Shown here: in pieces, positions 61,857 to 64,000 of the stretch
How positions within the stretch are numbered: the first letter of the stretch is position 1
Layout of the letters: each line of letters opens with the position of its first letter
Source: Mycobacterium sp. NBC_00419
GTDB lineage: Bacteria; Actinomycetota; Actinomycetes; Mycobacteriales; Mycobacteriaceae
DNA length: 64,000 nucleotides
Assembly (NCBI RefSeq): GCF_036023875.1
Contig: NZ_CP107931.1
Coordinates: 1,674,001 to 1,738,000 of the forward strand
Direction of reading: 5' to 3'
Program-made: the position numbers and the translations under genes
Notes under the pieces: generated by a model
Database searches by the model: none
What the model was told of the DNA's origin: nothing
What the model saw: only the letters and a program-made list of their open reading frames with translations

Positions 61857-62798
61857 TCAGCTGATCGACAGGGCAATCCCGTCGAGGATGTCGTGCTCGC
61901 TGACGATCAGGTGGTCGATGCCGGCCCGCCGCCCCAGCGCGTCGGCCAGTTCCTCGACGACGATCGAGCCGCCGCCGATGACGTCGACGCGGCCCTCGTG
62001 CATCGGCCCGAGTGCGGCCCGCTGCTTGCGCGTCATCCCGATCAGCTGATCGCACACCGGCAGCAGTTGGTCGAACGACACCCGCGACAGATGGATGGCA
62101 TCGGAGTCGTAGGTGGTCATGTTCTGGGCCAGCGCGGCCAGCGTGGTGAACGTCCCGGCCACCCCCACCCAGGTCTTGGCCTGCTCCACGGGCACCACCC
62201 GCAGCGCCTCGCCCAGCCGCTCGCGCACCACCTCACGCGCCGCGGCCACCTCGGCGGGCGTGGGCGGATCGGAGTGCAGACACCGTTCGGTCAATCGCAC
62301 ACATCCGATATCGGCCGAGAACGAGGCCTGCACCCCGCCTGCGTCGCCCAGCACCACTTCCGTCGAACCGCCGCCGAGGTCGACGACGACGAAAGGTGCT
62401 GCCGCCGAATCCAGCTCGCCCACCGCGCCGTTGAACGACAGCGCAGCTTCCTCAGTTCCGGTGATCACCTCGGCGATGGCGCCGGGCACCACTTTGCCCA
62501 GCACCTCGGCCGTCATCTGAAAGAACACGTCGCGGTTGGCCGCATCGCGGGTCGCCGAGGTCGCCACCATCCGCACCTTGCCGACCTCGAAACGCTCCAG
62601 CAGCGCGGCGTAATCCAGCAGCGCAGCACGGGTTCTCGCCAGCGCGTCGGTGGCGAACTGCCCGGTCGCGTCGACACCCTGGCCGAGCCGCACGATCCGC
62701 ATCTCACGGTGCAGGTCGTGCAACCCGCCCTCGCCGCGGTCGGCGATCAGCAACCGGATCGAGTTGGTGCCGCAGTCGATCGCCGCCACGCGCGTCAC
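61857..62798 (-). CDS. ppx: Exopolyphosphatase/guanosine pentaphosphate phosphatase family protein
   Basis: This 313-residue member of the ASKHA-fold Ppx/GppA family hydrolyses inorganic polyphosphate and possibly pppGpp. The phosphate motifs are VAAIDCGTNSIRLLIAD at the start, ITGTEEAALSFNG and VVVDLGGGSTEVVLGD. It is the short, two-domain form found in mycobacteria (Rv1026-like). The GTG at 62798 overlaps the upstream DUF501 stop as GTGA and has GAGGA six bases upstream; the GTG at 62804 touches that site and is less likely. It is cotranscribed with DUF501 and the FtsB-like gene. Confidence 0.93.
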   Translation of the reverse strand: MTRVAAIDCGTNSIRLLIADRGEGGLHDLHREMRIVRLGQGVDATGQFATDALARTRAALLDYAALLERFEVGKVRMVATSATRDAANRDVFFQMTAEVLGKVVPGAIAEVITGTEEAALSFNGAVGELDSAAAPFVVVDLGGGSTEVVLGDAGGVQASFSADIGCVRLTERCLHSDPPTPAEVAAAREVVRERLGEALRVVPVEQAKTWVGVAGTFTTLAALAQNMTTYDSDAIHLSRVSFDQLLPVCDQLIGMTRKQRAALGPMHEGRVDVIGGGSIVVEELADALGRRAGIDHLIVSEHDILDGIALSIS

Positions 62799-63286
62799 GT
62801 CCACTCCTCTTTCGCCAGGATTCCCGCCATTGCCGGCTCGGCAGCCAACACCGCCAGTGCCTCGTCACCAAAGGGGTTGAGCCCGCGGCCTTTTGCCAGC
62901 GAATGCGCGATCAGCACGTGCAGACACTTGACCCGGTCCGGCATACCGCCACCGGTGAACTCCGTCCCCAGCGATTCGATCGCATCCCGCTCGGCCAGAT
63001 ACGACTCGTGGGCGCGCCGGTAGGCCGCGGCGATCGCCGGATCGTCAGCCAGCTTCTCGGTCATCGAACGCATCAGCCCTTCGGACTCCAGCCTGCTGGC
63101 CGCGGCCGTCAGCGCCGGATGCGTCAGGTAGTACAGCGTCGGGAACGGCGTCCCGTCCGGCAGCCGCGGCGCCGTCTTCACCACTGCCGGTTCACCATTG
63201 GGGCATCGGTATGCGACCTCGAGCACACCGCGCGGCTCCCGCCCCAGCTGCTGGGCCACTGCGTCGAGGTCTGCGGGATCAACCAC
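62795..63286 (-). CDS. DUF501 protein
   Basis: This 163-residue protein belongs to DUF501, a conserved actinobacterial family encoded between ftsB/divIC and ppx. Typical segments are VAYRCPNGEPAVVKTAPRLP, PFPTLYYLTHPALTAAASRL and GGMPDRVKCLHVLIAHSLAKG, the last with a conserved Cys-His pair. Function is unknown; the constant neighbourhood with eno and FtsB suggests a housekeeping role. The start, GTG 63286, overlaps the end of the FtsB-like gene by eight bases. Confidence 0.92.
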   Translation of the reverse strand: MVDPADLDAVAQQLGREPRGVLEVAYRCPNGEPAVVKTAPRLPDGTPFPTLYYLTHPALTAAASRLESEGLMRSMTEKLADDPAIAAAYRRAHESYLAERDAIESLGTEFTGGGMPDRVKCLHVLIAHSLAKGRGLNPFGDEALAVLAAEPAMAGILAKEEWT

Positions 63287-63938
63287 CGGGCGGCACCGGG
63301 ACCGGCTCCGGCGGAGGCGGCAGCGGAAGATTCGGATCGGTGGGCGCGACCGGCGCAGGCGGCGGACCGTGCGGTGCGTCGGCGATGGTGTGCCACAGCG
63401 CGGTGTACCAGGGGTCGTTGCTGCGGACGGCCTCGGTCTGCGGCGCCGCCCCCGGGGCGGGCACCGCTCCCGGCGGTAGCTGCACCTGATAGGGAATGTC
63501 GCCGGGCATCACGAAACCCAGGCGCTCGCGGGCCTGGGCAGCGATGTAGACCGGGTCGGCCAGCTTCTGCTTCTGCGACTCCAGGTCGGAGATCTGCTGG
63601 CGCAGCGCCGCCTCGCTCGCCGCGAGCTGCTTCATCTCGGTGCGCTGGGCGAAGTAGGTGCGCACCGGGCCGGCGATCGTCAGCGTCAGCACGCAGACCA
63701 CCGCGGCCAGGATCGCGGCACGGCGGGCGGTGAACCCCAGCCGCTGTTCGTTGCGCTGCTCGGTCGACGCGGCGATCGAACGACGCATCGGCTCGGTGAC
63801 GCTGTGCGCGGTGGGCTCGGCCTGCGGCCGCGGCTCACGCTTGGCGGCGGGGGTGGTGCGAGGGCGGGCCCGACTCGACGCCCCCGGCCGGGAGGCCGGG
63901 GAGCGTCGCTTCGGATCAGGCCGCTTGCTTTCCGCCAC
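63279..63938 (-). CDS. ftsB: Septum formation protein FtsB/DivIC family
   Basis: This 219-residue bitopic membrane protein is of the divisome. A basic, Pro-rich cytoplasmic N-terminus (about 65 residues) precedes one membrane helix (AILAAVVCVLTLTIAGPVR) and a coiled coil (RTEMKQLAASEAALRQQISD, SQKQKLADP). The DivIC signature AQARERLGFVMPGD follows, then a Pro-rich tail of about 70 residues. It corresponds to M. tuberculosis Rv1024. It would join FtsL and FtsQ at the septum. It follows eno by 15 bp. Confidence 0.92.
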   Translation of the reverse strand: MAESKRPDPKRRSPASRPGASSRARPRTTPAAKREPRPQAEPTAHSVTEPMRRSIAASTEQRNEQRLGFTARRAAILAAVVCVLTLTIAGPVRTYFAQRTEMKQLAASEAALRQQISDLESQKQKLADPVYIAAQARERLGFVMPGDIPYQVQLPPGAVPAPGAAPQTEAVRSNDPWYTALWHTIADAPHGPPPAPVAPTDPNLPLPPPPEPVPVPPGG

Positions 63939-63953
63939 AGTCTCTTTCGAGTC

Positions 63954-64000
63954 CTACTCGCCTGTCACGAACCGCGGGAAGGCCAGGTCGCCTGCATAGC
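63954..64000 (-). CDS. eno: Enolase, C-terminal end only
   Basis: The last 14 codons read YAGDLAFPRFVTGE before TAG, matching the mycobacterial enolase C-terminus; the rest of the gene lies beyond the window. Its position before the FtsB-like gene is the usual mycobacterial order. Confidence 0.85.
   Translation of the reverse strand, partial: YAGDLAFPRFVTGE

Overview
This 64 kb window comes from a high-GC actinobacterium, almost certainly an environmental or non-tuberculous Mycobacterium/Mycolicibacterium. The right edge carries the mycobacterial block eno, ftsB/DivIC-like, DUF501 and ppx, in the same order as around Rv1023-Rv1026 of M. tuberculosis, next to a kdp locus. Elsewhere there are a mycolic-acid type cyclopropane synthase, an SCP-x/Ltp thiolase behind a KstR-like box, a GjpA-like porin, a Cu,Zn-SodC lipoprotein, and many GTG and TTG starts. 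I see no phage, insertion sequence or CRISPR array. The window is chromosomal.

Layout. Positions 1-11.7 kb hold an amine/polyamine uptake and catabolism cluster: PotD-, PotB- and PotA-type ABC transporter parts, a class III aminotransferase, two FAD oxidoreductases, an ADP-forming CoA ligase, a cupin, an acyl-CoA dehydrogenase and a TetR regulator. All three divergent promoters of this cluster carry the same inverted-repeat operator (GACTGA-N4-TCAGTC type), so it looks like one regulon. Positions 11.7-17.4 kb carry lipid and steroid-type genes (Ltp thiolase, FadD, a DapB-like oxidoreductase). Positions 17.4-25.4 kb carry small stress and envelope genes, sodC, alkB, and a glutamine-type ABC system made of a binding protein-permease fusion plus ATPase. 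Positions 25.4-30.2 kb hold a GH29 fucosidase, the ohrR-ohr peroxide pair, a cupin and a secreted GH2 enzyme.

Positions 30.4-36.2 kb hold two CobW-family GTPases on either side of zwf. The second has a Fur/Zur-type box over its start codon, and a small Cys-containing protein gene follows it. A thioesterase and a DUF4239 protein come next. Positions 36.3-46.9 kb carry the GjpA-like porin, a mycolate-type methyltransferase, a membrane diguanylate cyclase, a GH16 glucanase, an MFS carrier and an epimerase. Positions 47-52.6 kb hold a secreted NlpC/P60-like protein, a tRNA with anticodon UAA and an unexpectedly short variable arm, RidA, and a C4-dicarboxylate symporter divergent from its DctS/DctR-type two-component system. 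Positions 52.7-61 kb hold a co-linear kdpFABCDE operon headed by an extra 27-residue membrane peptide; its KdpC has a large Cys-bearing insertion. Positions 61-64 kb start with a self-contained transcription unit (promoter, 36-residue Cys/His-rich peptide, intrinsic terminator), followed by DUF4383, ppx, DUF501, the FtsB-like gene and the end of eno.

Convergent gene pairs are repeatedly separated by long, perfect GC-rich hairpins without a T-tract. The strongest candidates for undescribed biology are the 36-residue Cys/His-rich peptide unit (61.05-61.32 kb), the 27-residue peptide coupled to kdpF, the expanded KdpC, the class-I-shaped tRNA-Leu(UAA), and the TetR amine regulon.
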